From Streptomyces paludis (GTDB taxonomy: Bacteria; Actinomycetota; Actinomycetes; Streptomycetales; Streptomycetaceae), in contig NZ_CP031194.1 in assembly GCF_003344965.1 (NCBI RefSeq), positions 2,356,001-2,420,000 on the forward strand: a stretch of DNA of 64,000 nucleotides, given 5' to 3'. Every line of letters begins with the position of its first letter. The first letter of the stretch is position 1. Of the stretch, positions 1 through 8,296 are shown in pieces. The notes under the pieces are model-generated. The model saw nothing but the letters and a program-made list of their open reading frames with translations. It ran no database searches and had not been told where the DNA came from. The translations under genes and the position numbers were made by a program.

Positions 1-1047
1 TCCGAGCAGCCGGACGCCGTGGACCGGGTGCTGCGCGGCCGGATCGACGACCGGTTCTCCACCGTGCACCTGGGCGGGCTCAATCTGGACGCGCGCGAGG
101 CGCGGGGTGTGCGCCGGATCAAGATCCTGGGCTGCGGCACCTCCTACCACGCGGGTCTGATCGGCGCGCAGCTGATCGAGGAGCTGGCCCGGATCCCCGC
201 GGACGCCGAGCCGGCCTCCGAGTTCCGCTACCGCAACCCGGTCGTGGACCCCGACACGCTCTATGTCGCGGTCTCCCAGTCCGGTGAGACGTACGACGTG
301 CTGGCGGCCGTGCAGGAGCTGAAGCGCAAGGGCGCCCGGGTGCTGGGCGTGGTGAACGTCGTCGGCTCGGCGATCGCCCGGGAGACCGACGGCGGGGTGT
401 ACGTACACGCCGGTCCCGAGGTCTGTGTCGTCTCCACCAAGTGCTTCACCAACACCGTGGTCTCCTTCGCGCTGCTCGCGCTGCACCTGGGGCGGATCCG
501 CGATCTGTCCGTCGCCGACGGCAAGCGGATCATCGCGGGGCTGCGCAGGCTGCCCGAGCAGATCTCCGAGATCCTGGCGACGGAGGGCGACATCGAGAAG
601 CTGGCCGCGCAGTACGCGCAGGCCAGTTCGATGATGTTCATCGGCCGGGTGCGCGGCTATCCGGTGGCGCTGGAGGCGTCGCTGAAGCTCAAGGAGATCT
701 CGTACATCCACGCCGAGGCGTACCCCGCCTCGGAGTTGAAGCACGGTCCGCTGGCGCTGATCGAGCCGGCCCTGCCGACGGTCGCGATCGTCCCCGACGA
801 CGATCTGCTGGAGAAGAACCGGGCGGCGCTGGAGGAGATCAAGGCGCGCAGCGGTCCGATCCTGGCCGTGGCGCACCAGGAGCAGGAGAAGGCCGACCAC
901 ACGATCGTCGTGCCGAAGAACGAGACCGAGCTGGACGCGATCCTGATGGGCATCCCGCTCCAACTGCTCGCCTACCACACGGCGCTGGCGCTGGGCCGGG
1001 ACATCGACAAGCCCCGTAACCTCGCGAAGTCCGTGACGGTCGAGTAG
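1..1047 (+). CDS. glmS: Glutamine-fructose-6-phosphate aminotransferase, 3' part
   Basis: The frame is open from base 1, so the glutaminase half lies outside the window. What remains is the isomerase half, which makes glucosamine-6-phosphate for peptidoglycan precursors in the cytoplasm. Two SIS sugar-phosphate domains are visible: the first carries GCGTSYHAGLIG and the SQSGETYD phosphate loop (about residues 39-100 of the visible part), the second LKEISYIHAEAYPASELKHG. The carboxy end KPRNLAKSVTVE is the hallmark GlmS tail that closes the active site. In S. coelicolor a glmS gene lies just upstream of adpA, and the same neighbourhood is seen here. Two strong hairpins follow the stop codon. 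Confidence 0.95.
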   Translation, partial: SEQPDAVDRVLRGRIDDRFSTVHLGGLNLDAREARGVRRIKILGCGTSYHAGLIGAQLIEELARIPADAEPASEFRYRNPVVDPDTLYVAVSQSGETYDVLAAVQELKRKGARVLGVVNVVGSAIARETDGGVYVHAGPEVCVVSTKCFTNTVVSFALLALHLGRIRDLSVADGKRIIAGLRRLPEQISEILATEGDIEKLAAQYAQASSMMFIGRVRGYPVALEASLKLKEISYIHAEAYPASELKHGPLALIEPALPTVAIVPDDDLLEKNRAALEEIKARSGPILAVAHQEQEKADHTIVVPKNETELDAILMGIPLQLLAYHTALALGRDIDKPRNLAKSVTVE

Positions 1048-1094
1048 CCGGACTCTCCGGGGGGCGGGTCCTTCCGGGGCGGCCTCCGGTGGAC

Positions 1095-1140
1095 GGGAGC
1101 GCCTCCAGCGCGTGCCACCCGTCGCGCTGGAGGCGCTCCC
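1095..1140 (+). terminator. Strong hairpin terminator after glmS
   Basis: Two perfectly complementary 18-base arms (1095-1112 and 1123-1140) flank a 10-base loop. There is no U-tract, as is common in Streptomyces. It starts 48 bases after the glmS stop and, being symmetric, could also serve the convergent transporter gene. Confidence 0.8.
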
Positions 1141-1145
1141 CGGAA

Positions 1146-1175
1146 GGGGCCGGTGCTTGCCCGGGCACCGGCCCC
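1146..1175. terminator. Second GC hairpin between glmS and convergent transporter gene
   Basis: An 11-base perfect stem (1146-1156 with 1165-1175) and an 8-base loop lie directly after the first hairpin. It probably completes a bidirectional terminator between glmS and the transporter gene on the other strand. Confidence 0.6.
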
Positions 1176-1206
1176 TGGGCCGGCTGCCGCGTGCCCCTTC
1201 GGGGCA

Positions 1207-1797
1207 CTATCCGGTGGCCGTCACGCCCCGGTCGGCAGCACGACGCGGGAGCAGCCGGCGCGGCACCTCGGTCGGCCAGTGCGCGAGCGCGGCCGTCGCC
1301 CCGTACCAGGAGGCGAGGCCCGCCACGGCCGCGACCCAGCCGGCGACCTTGAAGAACACCGTCGACTCGCCGAAGAGCCCGATCGCTATCAGCAGCAGCG
1401 CGACCGTGAACAGCCCGTACGCCCCCTGGAAGAGGCGTCCGGCGCCCCCGGCGCCCAGGGTCAGGCTGAACGCCAGCAGGGCCCACAGGACGATGAAGAG
1501 CCCCGCCGCGTTCGACGACACGAGGTCGCCGGAGCTGATCGCCCAGATGAACCAGAAGGCGCCGAAGCCCGCGAAGGCCGTGCCGGTGGGTGTGTCGCCC
1601 GTCCGCAGGGCGAGCAGCCCGGCGAGGAACAGCGTCCCGCCGCCGAGGTAGAGCGCGAGGGGCAGGCTGGTGGCCGCCACGACGCCGTCTATGGCGCGGG
1701 TCTGGCCGATGCCGAAGGCCAGCAGGGTGAGTCCGAGGGCGAGATGACCGAGAACCGAGGTCGAGGTGGTGCTTCCCGCAGAGACGTCATTGTCCAC
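1207..1797 (-). CDS. Acetate uptake transporter, GPR1/FUN34/YaaH family
   Basis: A 196-residue membrane protein with about six hydrophobic helices, the usual size and pattern of the GPR1/FUN34/SatP acetate-succinate transporters. Family marks include the early LGLTLLAFG helix and the segments GFGAFWFIWA and FGESTVFFKVAGW. The family moves short-chain carboxylates, mainly acetate, across the cytoplasmic membrane. The start ATG is preceded on its strand by GAAGGGAG-type sequence. A 20-base inverted repeat lies 83 bases upstream and could be an operator. Substrate is inferred from the family only. Confidence 0.85.
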   Translation of the reverse strand: MDNDVSAGSTTSTSVLGHLALGLTLLAFGIGQTRAIDGVVAATSLPLALYLGGGTLFLAGLLALRTGDTPTGTAFAGFGAFWFIWAISSGDLVSSNAAGLFIVLWALLAFSLTLGAGGAGRLFQGAYGLFTVALLLIAIGLFGESTVFFKVAGWVAAVAGLASWYGATAALAHWPTEVPRRLLPRRAADRGVTATG

Positions 1798-1879
1798 GGC
1801 GGGCTCCCTTCATGATGCGCGGGTGTGCAGTGTCCCAGCGACCGTTATGTACCCTTCACAAGCGCGCAACGCACCTCTA

Positions 1880-1899
1880 CGCGTGAGTAAATTCACGCG
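1880..1899. promoter_or_regulatory. 20-base inverted repeat upstream of the acetate transporter
   Basis: CGCGTGA and TCACGCG half-sites flank an AT-rich 6-base centre (GTAAAT). The position, about 80 bases upstream of the transporter start, suits a repressor or activator site. No regulator is known for it. Confidence 0.4.
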
Positions 1900-2012
1900 G
1901 GGAGTAAGGGAGTTGACAGAAGTTGACGGGAGGCTCAGCCCTTCCGTCCGTTCCGCCGGAACAGCGCGCGGACCAGCGCCCCGAGCGGTGACCGGAACAG
2001 CGCGGAACAGCG

Positions 2013-2534
2013 CTACGGGATGACCACCACGGGCCGTCGCGCCCGGCGCGCGAGCCGTCCCGCGACCGAGCCGAAGATGCGCCCGACGATGCCGTGCGTG
2101 GATCCGACGACGATCGCGTCGGCCGAGTACTCCTGGCCGACCTCTTCCAGCTCGTGACAGATGTCACCGCCGCGCTCGACCAGGATCCACGGCACTTCGG
2201 CGAGATAGTCGGCGCAGGCCAGCTCCAGACCGAGCACTTCGGTGCGGTGGTCCGGCACGTCCACGAAGACGGGGGGCTCGCAGCCCGCCCAGACCGTGGT
2301 CGGGAGCCGGTTGGCGACATGGACGATGATCAGACCGGAGCCGAGCCGCCGGGCCATGCCGATGGCGTAGGCCAGCGCCCGTTCACTGGACATCGAGCCG
2401 TCGAAACCGACGACGACTCCGTGCATGAAGGCGGGATCGCAGGAGGCGTGGGTCTGGGCCGCAGGCCGTAGCTCCGACAGAGGGTCGGCTACGCGCTCGC
2501 GGTCTGCGGGTTCTGGGATTTCGTGACCGGCCAT
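2013..2534 (-). CDS. Universal stress protein, UspA family
   Basis: A 173-residue single-domain universal stress protein. After a roughly 35-residue hydrophilic leader the Usp fold begins with VVVGFDGSMSSERALAYA and ends with VVGSTHGIVGRIFGSVAG and RRPVVVIP. The terminal glycine-rich loop is the place where ATP-binding Usp proteins hold nucleotide, though its spacing departs from the strict G2xG9xG(S/T) form. I chose the ATG at 2534 over an in-frame TTG at 2570. Usp proteins are cytoplasmic and are induced by growth arrest, hypoxia or other stress; the specific role here is unknown. Confidence 0.85.
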   Translation of the reverse strand: MAGHEIPEPADRERVADPLSELRPAAQTHASCDPAFMHGVVVGFDGSMSSERALAYAIGMARRLGSGLIIVHVANRLPTTVWAGCEPPVFVDVPDHRTEVLGLELACADYLAEVPWILVERGGDICHELEEVGQEYSADAIVVGSTHGIVGRIFGSVAGRLARRARRPVVVIP

Positions 2535-3410
2535 GGGTGTCTCGGCGAAGAGGTCCTCGTGAAAGATCAACGGGGGCGTGACGGACGGAGCTGTGTCCGG
2601 GAATCATCTTCCCAAGCCCATACCCCGAAGGGTACGGCGACACTCCTCTCATGCCCAGAGCCCGGCGTCCCACACGCGGCATTTCAGGGGAGCATGCACG
2701 AGGCGGGGCCGGATCGCAATGGCGGATGGCCCCTACAGCCGTCGGGGCGCGGCGACCGTACCGTTTCCCCTGCCGTCGGCCATCGGCCACCTCGCAGCCC
2801 CCAGGGAGCCCCCTGTGTCCGCCGTGCCCGCCCCACCGCCCGCCCGGGTTCCCGCCGGCCACCCGCGCCCCCGTGGGGCCCACGCGGCCCGCCACGAGCC
2901 TCGCGCAGCGCCCGTGACGGCCCCTGAGGGGGCCGCGGAGGGCGGGAAGGGCGGCGGGGCGGGTCACGGGCCTCCCGGAGCGGCACACGGCCGTACGCGG
3001 ATTCCGGCCCCCCTGGTCGCGCTCCCACGCCCCGGGGGTACCGTCACACTCGCCGCACCGAACGTCCAGAAGTCGCCAATACGACGGAGGACACCGGAGC
3101 GCGCACGGAAGCGGACGGGGGCGCGTCCCGGCTCGCACGCACGCGAGAGGAGTGCGCCGGGGGGCTCAGGGCGCCCCCAAGACACACCCAGCACTTTTCA
3201 GCCAACTTCGCACTTGAGCAGAACCTTTGGTGGAATGGCCTGCCAACCCCCTTGCCACCAGGCAAGAAAGGACCGTTACCGTCGTCCGCACCCTACGGGG
3301 ACGGGCCATGCGCGTGAGGCCCACTTCCACTCTCGGCTTCCGAGTGGAACGCTTCGTGATCGAATGCTTCGCGCCAAGTTGCCTTGTCGACATAGCGCCG
3401 GTTGGGGAAC
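2535..3410. other. Long non-coding region upstream of adpA
   Basis: Almost 900 bases without a convincing gene. Several open frames cross it, but they lack starts with ribosome sites and have low-complexity Pro/Arg/Gly-rich translations. Long regulatory regions in front of adpA are usual in Streptomyces, where AdpA itself and gamma-butyrolactone receptors bind. The AT-richer part from about 3190 holds a clear inverted repeat, CTTGCC-ACCA-GGCAAG, at 3251-3266. Confidence 0.6.
3251..3266. promoter_or_regulatory. Inverted repeat in the adpA upstream region
   Basis: CTTGCC and GGCAAG are separated by ACCA, giving a perfect 6+4+6 palindrome about 300 bases upstream of adpA. Nearly the same motif, CTTGCC-CTTT-GGCAA, occurs at 53615-53629 in front of the ROK regulator and oxidoreductase genes. 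Confidence 0.35.
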
Positions 3411-3443
3411 TTGTCACGCCGGCACCACGGAACACAGTAGATT
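3411..3443 (+). promoter_or_regulatory. Candidate adpA promoter
   Basis: A TAGATT hexamer at 3438-3443 fits a housekeeping -10 element. Upstream, TTGTCA at 3411-3416 resembles a -35 element, but the 21-base spacing is too long, so the -35 may instead be degenerate. Transcription would start near 3449-3451, about 105 bases before the adpA ATG. Confidence 0.35.
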
Positions 3444-3448
3444 CGATC

Positions 3449-3550
3449 ATGAGTATCGACGGCTGGGGACCCGTGCAAAACCGAGGGGAATCGTGCAGGA
3501 GCGAAAGGCCCGACAAGAACGGGGAGACGCGAACACCGAGGGGGGCTTAG
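3449..3550 (+). other. Possible 33-codon upstream ORF ahead of adpA
   Basis: An ATG at 3449 opens a 33-codon frame ending in TAG at 3548-3550, four bases before the adpA ATG. No Shine-Dalgarno sequence precedes it, but it lies where the predicted transcript begins, so it could be translated as a leaderless ORF. The peptide (starting MSIDGWGPVQNRG) has no known relative I recognise. The gene call is speculative. Confidence 0.25.
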
Positions 3551-3554
3551 CACC

Positions 3555-4772
3555 ATGAGCCAGGACTCCACTGCCGCACCGGAGTCAGTACGGAAGCTTT
3601 CCGGGCGTCGACGCCGGGAAGTCGTCGCCGTGCTGCTCTTCAGCGGCGGCCCCATCTTCGAGAGCTCCATCCCGCTCTCCGTGTTCGGAATCGACCGCCA
3701 GGACGCCGGGGTTCCCCGCTACCGCCTGCTCGTCTGCGGCGGGGAGGACGGACCGCTGCGGACCACCGGCGGCCTCGAACTCACCGCGCCGTACGGACTG
3801 GAGGCGGTCAGCAGGGCCGGCACGGTCGTCGTACCGGCCTGGCGGTCGATCACATCACCGCCACCACCGGAAGCGCTGGACGCGCTGCGCCGCGCCCACG
3901 AGGAAGGCGCCAGGATCGTCGGTCTGTGCACCGGCGCGTTCGTGCTCGCCGCGGCCGGTCTGCTGGACGGCCGCCCGGCGACGACGCACTGGATGTACGC
4001 GCCGACGCTCGCCAAGCGCTATCCGTCCGTACACGTGGATCCGCGAGAGCTGTTCGTCGATGACGGGGATGTACTCACATCCGCCGGCACGGCGGCCGGA
4101 ATCGATCTGTGCCTGCATATAGTCCGGACGGACCACGGCGCGGAGGCCGCGAGCGCGCTCGCGCGCCGACTCGTCGTACCGCCGCGGCGCGGCAGCGGTC
4201 AGGAGCGCTATCTGGACAGGTCTTTACCAGAGGAAATCGGCTCCGACCCGCTCGCCGAGGTCGTCGCCTGGGCGCTGGAGCATCTTCACGAGCAGTTCGA
4301 CGTGGAGACGCTCGCGGCTCGCGCGTACATGAGCCGCCGGACCTTCGACCGGCGGTTCAGATCGCTCACCGGAAGCGCGCCGCTCCAGTGGCTGATCACC
4401 CAGCGGGTGCTTCAGGCACAGCGGCTGCTGGAGACCTCCGACTACTCGGTCGACGAGGTCGCGGGCCGCTGCGGCTTCCGCTCCCCGGTGGCCCTGCGCG
4501 GTCACTTCCGGCGGCAGCTCGGCTCGTCCCCGGCCGCCTACCGGTCCGCGTACCGGGCCAGGCGTCCGCAGGGCGAGCCCATGACGCAGGGCGGCATGGA
4601 TCCGGTCGTACCGGCCCAGGCGTCCCCGCACTCGCGGCGGACGGCGGCTTCCGGTGCCCCGGGGCACATGTCGGCCTCGTCGGCGCTCCCGGAGCACCCG
4701 AAAGCCAGTTCCGACATGTACGCGACAGGTTCGGGCCGTCCGAGTCTGCCCGGCCAGCGGAGCGCACCGTAG
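3555..4772 (+). CDS. adpA: AraC-family master developmental activator AdpA
   Basis: A 405-residue regulator with a DJ-1/ThiJ-PfpI-like dimerisation domain (about residues 20-200, with [12 protein letters not shown]) followed by an AraC DNA-binding domain (about 230-325, with [16 protein letters not shown] and [18 protein letters not shown]). This architecture, the orn neighbour 10 bases downstream and the glmS side identify AdpA, which activates aerial growth and secondary metabolism genes. Codon 224 (4224-4226) is TTA, the rare leucine codon read only by the bldA tRNA. It lies in the linker between the two domains, as in other AdpA proteins. The tail after about residue 335 is Pro/Ser/Ala-rich and disordered. 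Confidence 0.95.
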   Translation: MSQDSTAAPESVRKLSGRRRREVVAVLLFSGGPIFESSIPLSVFGIDRQDAGVPRYRLLVCGGEDGPLRTTGGLELTAPYGLEAVSRAGTVVVPAWRSITSPPPPEALDALRRAHEEGARIVGLCTGAFVLAAAGLLDGRPATTHWMYAPTLAKRYPSVHVDPRELFVDDGDVLTSAGTAAGIDLCLHIVRTDHGAEAASALARRLVVPPRRGSGQERYLDRSLPEEIGSDPLAEVVAWALEHLHEQFDVETLAARAYMSRRTFDRRFRSLTGSAPLQWLITQRVLQAQRLLETSDYSVDEVAGRCGFRSPVALRGHFRRQLGSSPAAYRSAYRARRPQGEPMTQGGMDPVVPAQASPHSRRTAASGAPGHMSASSALPEHPKASSDMYATGSGRPSLPGQRSAP

Positions 4773-4782
4773 GGTAAGGCGC

Positions 4783-5385
4783 ATGAACGATCGAATGGTG
4801 TGGATCGACTGCGAGATGACCGGGCTCTCGTTGACGGACGACGCACTCATCGAGGTGGCCGCGCTGGTCACCGACTCGGAACTGAACGTGCTCGGTGAAG
4901 GGGTGGACATCGTGATCCGCCCGCCGGACGCGGCGCTGGAGACCATGCCCGAGGTGGTGCGGCAGATGCACACCACCTCGGGGCTCCTCGACGAGCTGGC
5001 GGGCGGCACCACGCTCGCGGCCGCCGAGGAGCAGGTCCTGGCGTATGTCCGCGAGCATGTGAAGGAGCCGGGCAAGGCGCCGCTGTGCGGGAACACGGTC
5101 GGCACCGACCGCGGCTTCCTGCTGCGCGACATGGCGACGCTGGAGAGCTATCTGCACTACCGGATCGTCGATGTCTCCTCGATCAAGGAGCTGGCCCGCC
5201 GCTGGTACCCCCGGGCCTACTTCAACAGCCCGGAGAAGAGCGGCAACCACCGTGCCCTCGCCGACATCCGCGAATCCATCGCGGAGCTGCGCTACTACCG
5301 CGAGGCCGTCTTCGTGCCGCAGCCCGGCCCGGACTCGGACACCGCGAAGCAGATCGCCGCGAAGCACGTGCTGCGCGAGGTCTGA
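4783..5385 (+). CDS. orn: Oligoribonuclease
   Basis: A 200-residue DEDDh 3'-5' exonuclease that degrades two- to five-base RNAs, including pGpG from c-di-GMP breakdown, in the cytoplasm. The catalytic residues are present: WIDCEMTG near the start, [10 protein letters not shown] in the middle and [10 protein letters not shown] near the end. The ATG at 4783, preceded by AGGGTAAGG, gives the standard family length; an upstream in-frame start would add an unrelated leader. It starts 10 bases after adpA, as in the known adpA-ornA pair, so the two are probably cotranscribed. A hairpin overlaps its stop codon. Confidence 0.95.
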   Translation: MNDRMVWIDCEMTGLSLTDDALIEVAALVTDSELNVLGEGVDIVIRPPDAALETMPEVVRQMHTTSGLLDELAGGTTLAAAEEQVLAYVREHVKEPGKAPLCGNTVGTDRGFLLRDMATLESYLHYRIVDVSSIKELARRWYPRAYFNSPEKSGNHRALADIRESIAELRYYREAVFVPQPGPDSDTAKQIAAKHVLREV

Positions 5386-5410
5386 AAGGCTGGTGCGAGC
5401 ACCCTTTCAG
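5382..5410 (+). terminator. Hairpin overlapping the orn stop codon
   Basis: CTGAAAG (5382-5388) pairs with CTTTCAG (5404-5410), and GGTGC (5392-5396) with GCACC (5399-5403), leaving a three-base bulge. The left arm includes the orn TGA. It probably ends the adpA-orn transcript and separates it from tRNA-His. Confidence 0.5.
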
Positions 5411-5460
5411 ACCCTGTACACTTTTTCTCGGCCGGTCGGAGAAAAAGAAGACCGGGCGTG

Positions 5461-5533
5461 GTGGGTATAGCTCAGCTGGTAGAGCACCTGGTTGTGGTCC
5501 AGGATGTCGCGGGTTCAAGTCCCGTTACTCACC
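5461..5533 (+). tRNA. tRNA-His (GTG)
   Basis: A complete cloverleaf: acceptor arms GTGGGTA and TACTCAC, D-loop AGCTCAGCTGGTAGAGC, anticodon GTG in the CTGGTTGTGGTCCAG stem-loop, and T-arm GCGGGTTCAAGTCCCGT. G at 5460 and discriminator C at 5533 provide the extra G-1:C73 pair specific to tRNA-His. CCA is not encoded. A TACACT element at 5417-5422 may be its -10. Confidence 0.95.
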
Positions 5534-5541
5534 CTTGATGA

Positions 5542-5579
5542 AGGAAGGCCCGGTCCGCGGAAGCGGACCGGGCCTTCCT
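5542..5579 (+). terminator. Terminator after tRNA-His
   Basis: A perfect 17-base stem (5542-5558 with 5563-5579) closed by the GNRA-type tetraloop GGAA, starting 8 bases after the tRNA. It may also end cebR transcription from the other strand. Confidence 0.85.
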
Positions 5580-5624
5580 CGTGTGCGACGCCTTGACGCG
5601 CCTGCGCGCCGACGGCCCCCGGCC

Positions 5625-6674
5625 CTACGACGACTCCCGCACCACCAGCTCGGTCGGCAGCACGAGATGGCGCGGTCCGGACTCCCCCGCCACGACCGCC
5701 AGGACCAGTTCGGCCATCGCCCGGCCCATCTCCTCGATCGGCTGGCGCACGCTGGTCAGCGGCGGGTCCATGTGGCGGGCCACCGCCGAGTCGTCGAAGC
5801 CGATGAGGGCCACATCGTCCGGGGTACGGCGGCCCGCCGCGCGGAGGGCCTGGCGGGCGCCCGCGGCCATCACGTCGGAGGCGGCGAAGACCGCGTCCAG
5901 GTCCGGGCGGCGGGCCAGCAGGCCGGCCATGGCGCGCCGGCCGCCCTCCTCCGAGAAGTCGGCCACCGCGATCAGCCCGGGGTCGGGCGCGTGGCCCGCC
6001 TCGGCGAGGGCCCTGCGGTAGCCGTCGAGGCGGCAGGCCGCGCCGTACACCTCCAGCCGGCCGGTGATCGTCGCGATCGTACGGCGGCCCCGGGCGAGCA
6101 GGTGGGAGACGGCCGTACGGGCGCCCTCGGCGTTGTCGGAGTCGACGGACGGCAGCGGTTCGGCGGCCGAGCGGGGGCCGCTGATGACCGTCGGGATGCC
6201 GATGCCCGTGAGCAGCTCCGGGAGCGGGTCGTCGGCGCGTACGGAGACGAGGAGCGCGCCGTCGGCGCGGTGGGCGGCGAGGTACTGGGCCAGCCGGCGG
6301 CGCTCGCGGGCGCCCCCGGCGAAGGTCAGCAGCAGCTGCATCCCGGAGTCGGCCAGGGCGTCCCCGATGCCGCCGACGATGTCCGAGAAGTACGGCTCGG
6401 CGAAGAACCGGGCCTCGGGCTCGGGGACGACCAGGGCGATCGCGTCGGCCCGGTTCGCGGCGAGCGCGCGGGCCGCGCGGTTCGGTACGTACCCCAGCTC
6501 GGCGACGGCCGCCTCGACGGCGGCCCTGGTGCGCTCGCTGACGCGCGGGGAACCGTTGATCACCCGGGAGACCGTGCCGCGGCCGACACCGGCGCGCACG
6601 GCGACCTCTTCCAGCGTGGGTGGCCGGCCGTCGCGCGCTTTTCCTTCCCGCGAGCGGGTTCCCCGTGATGTCAT
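5625..6674 (-). CDS. cebR: LacI-family cellobiose repressor CebR
   Basis: A 349-residue LacI/GalR repressor. The helix-turn-helix is LEEVAVRAGVGRGTVSRVINGS near residues 20-43, followed by the hinge VPNRAARALA and a periplasmic-binding-like ligand domain ending PTELVVRESS. It is divergent from cebEFG, and a perfect copy of the CebR operator lies between them, so it very probably represses that operon and is released by cello-oligosaccharides. I start at the ATG at 6674, which gives the usual family length; an in-frame start 34 codons upstream adds an atypical leader. Confidence 0.92.
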   Translation of the reverse strand: MTSRGTRSREGKARDGRPPTLEEVAVRAGVGRGTVSRVINGSPRVSERTRAAVEAAVAELGYVPNRAARALAANRADAIALVVPEPEARFFAEPYFSDIVGGIGDALADSGMQLLLTFAGGARERRRLAQYLAAHRADGALLVSVRADDPLPELLTGIGIPTVISGPRSAAEPLPSVDSDNAEGARTAVSHLLARGRRTIATITGRLEVYGAACRLDGYRRALAEAGHAPDPGLIAVADFSEEGGRRAMAGLLARRPDLDAVFAASDVMAAGARQALRAAGRRTPDDVALIGFDDSAVARHMDPPLTSVRQPIEEMGRAMAELVLAVVAGESGPRHLVLPTELVVRESS

Positions 6675-6737
6675 GTCCGCCTCCACACCCTGGAGCCGTG
6701 GGTCCGCCCCCGGCCGTTCAACCCACAAATGGATAAA

Positions 6738-6750
6738 GGAGCCAGCTCCC
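6738..6750. promoter_or_regulatory. Imperfect secondary CebR-like site
   Basis: GGAGC-CA-GCTCC has the CebR half-sites but two extra central bases. It lies between the perfect operator and cebR, so it may be an auxiliary or autoregulatory site, or chance. Confidence 0.25.
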
Positions 6751-6807
6751 GCCGCCCGGTCCCTTGACACCCCCACAGGGACGGGCGACCCTTCAACACA
6801 TCACACA

Positions 6808-6821
6808 TGGGAGCGCTCCCA
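6808..6821. promoter_or_regulatory. CebR operator
   Basis: TGGGAGCGCTCCCA is a perfect 14-base palindrome identical to the published CebR binding consensus. It lies 122 bases upstream of cebE and 133 from cebR, where bound repressor would block the cebE promoter. Confidence 0.92.
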
Positions 6822-6943
6822 CCGTACCCGACCCATACATGCCCCGCACGTGGCCCGACCGCGCCGGACCCCCCTCCCGCAGCGGACGCAGCACGCAGCA
6901 GTCGGCCGGAGTCCGGCCCCGTCGGTGCACTAGGAGGACGTCA

Positions 6944-8293
6944 ATGCGTACACGTACTCGTTCGTCACGCCGGGCGGTGGTTCTCATGGCCGTCGCCGCC
7001 CTGGCGGCCGGAGCCCTCTCCGGCTGCTCGAAGGACAGCGAGGAACCCTCCGACGGCGCTACGAGCGCTTCGAGCTCCGGCGGCGGTGGCAGCGACAAGG
7101 GCAAGACCACGCTCACGATGGGACTCTTCGGCGCCTTCGGCTACCAGGAGGCCGGGCTCTACGACGAGTACATGGCGCTCAACCCGAACATCGTCATCAA
7201 GCAGACGACGATCGAGCGGAACGAGAACTACTACCCGCCGCTCCTCACCCACCTGGGCACCGGCAGCGGGCTCGCCGACATCCAGGGTGTCGAGATCTCC
7301 AACATCAACGAGGTCACCAACACCCAGGCCGACAAGCTGATGGACCTCGGCAAGGCGCCGGGCGTGGAGAAGGACAGCTTCCTGCCCTGGAAGTGGGGGC
7401 AGGCCACCAACGCGGCCGGCAAGACCATCGGGCTCGGCACCGACATCGGGCCCCAGGGCATCTGCTACCGCAAGGACCTCTTCGCCAAGGCGGGGCTGCC
7501 CACCGACCGCGAGGCGGTCGGCAAGCTCTGGGCCGGCGACTGGCAGAAGTATCTGGAGGTCGGGAAGCGGTTCCAGGCCAAGGCGCCCAGCGGGGTGTCC
7601 TTCGTGGACGCGGCCGGCGGGGTGCTGAACGCGATCCTCGGCGGCAGCCCGGACCGGTTCTACGACAAGAACGGCAAGATCATCTACAAGACCAACCCGG
7701 GTGTGCGCGCGGCCTGGGACACCGCCGCCGGCTTCGCCGAGGCCAAACTGAGCGCCCGGCTCCAGCAGTTCACGCCCAGCTGGGACCAGGGCTACGCCAA
7801 CAGCAAGTTCGCCACCGTGGCCTGCCCGCCGTGGATGCTCGGCTATATCCAGGACAAGGCGGGCGCCGCGGGCAAGGGCAAGTGGGACGTGGCCGCCACA
7901 CCCAAGCCCAGCAACTGGGGCGGTGCCTTCCTCACCGTGCCCGAGGCGGGCAAGAACAAGGACGAGGCAGCCAAGCTCGCCGCCTGGCTGACCGCGCCCG
8001 AGCAGCAGGCCACGCTCTTCACCAAGCGCGCCAGCTTCCCCAGCTCCCAGGCGGCGTACGCGCTGCCCGCCGTGGGTGAGGCCAAGCACGAGTACTTCGA
8101 CAACGCGCCCATCGGGCAGATCTTCGTCAAGGCGGCCAAGGACATGCCGATCCAGACCCTGGGCCCGAAGGACCTGATCATCCAGCAGAACCTGTCCGAC
8201 GTCGGCATGCTCCAGGTCGACCAGAAGGGTACGTCGTCCAAGGACGGCTGGAACGCCGCCGTGAAGGCGATCGACAACGCGCTGGACCAGTGA
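6944..8293 (+). CDS. cebE: Cellobiose/cello-oligosaccharide-binding lipoprotein CebE
   Basis: A 449-residue extracytoplasmic solute-binding protein (family 1). The signal peptide has an Arg-rich start, a hydrophobic core to about residue 27 and the lipobox LSGC, so the mature protein should be a membrane-anchored lipoprotein. A Ser/Gly-rich linker leads to the binding fold (TTLTMGLFGAFG onward). The start is fixed by AGGAGG at 6932-6937. It is the first gene of the cebEFG transcript behind the CebR operator and should capture cellobiose and cellotriose for import. Confidence 0.93.
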   Translation: MRTRTRSSRRAVVLMAVAALAAGALSGCSKDSEEPSDGATSASSSGGGGSDKGKTTLTMGLFGAFGYQEAGLYDEYMALNPNIVIKQTTIERNENYYPPLLTHLGTGSGLADIQGVEISNINEVTNTQADKLMDLGKAPGVEKDSFLPWKWGQATNAAGKTIGLGTDIGPQGICYRKDLFAKAGLPTDREAVGKLWAGDWQKYLEVGKRFQAKAPSGVSFVDAAGGVLNAILGGSPDRFYDKNGKIIYKTNPGVRAAWDTAAGFAEAKLSARLQQFTPSWDQGYANSKFATVACPPWMLGYIQDKAGAAGKGKWDVAATPKPSNWGGAFLTVPEAGKNKDEAAKLAAWLTAPEQQATLFTKRASFPSSQAAYALPAVGEAKHEYFDNAPIGQIFVKAAKDMPIQTLGPKDLIIQQNLSDVGMLQVDQKGTSSKDGWNAAVKAIDNALDQ

Positions 8294-8296
8294 CCG

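Noticed and set aside
2578..3558. Open frame of 326 codons between the universal stress gene and adpA
   Set aside because: Arg/Pro/Gly-rich low-complexity translation, no ribosome site, and it runs through the adpA promoter region; an effect of high GC content.
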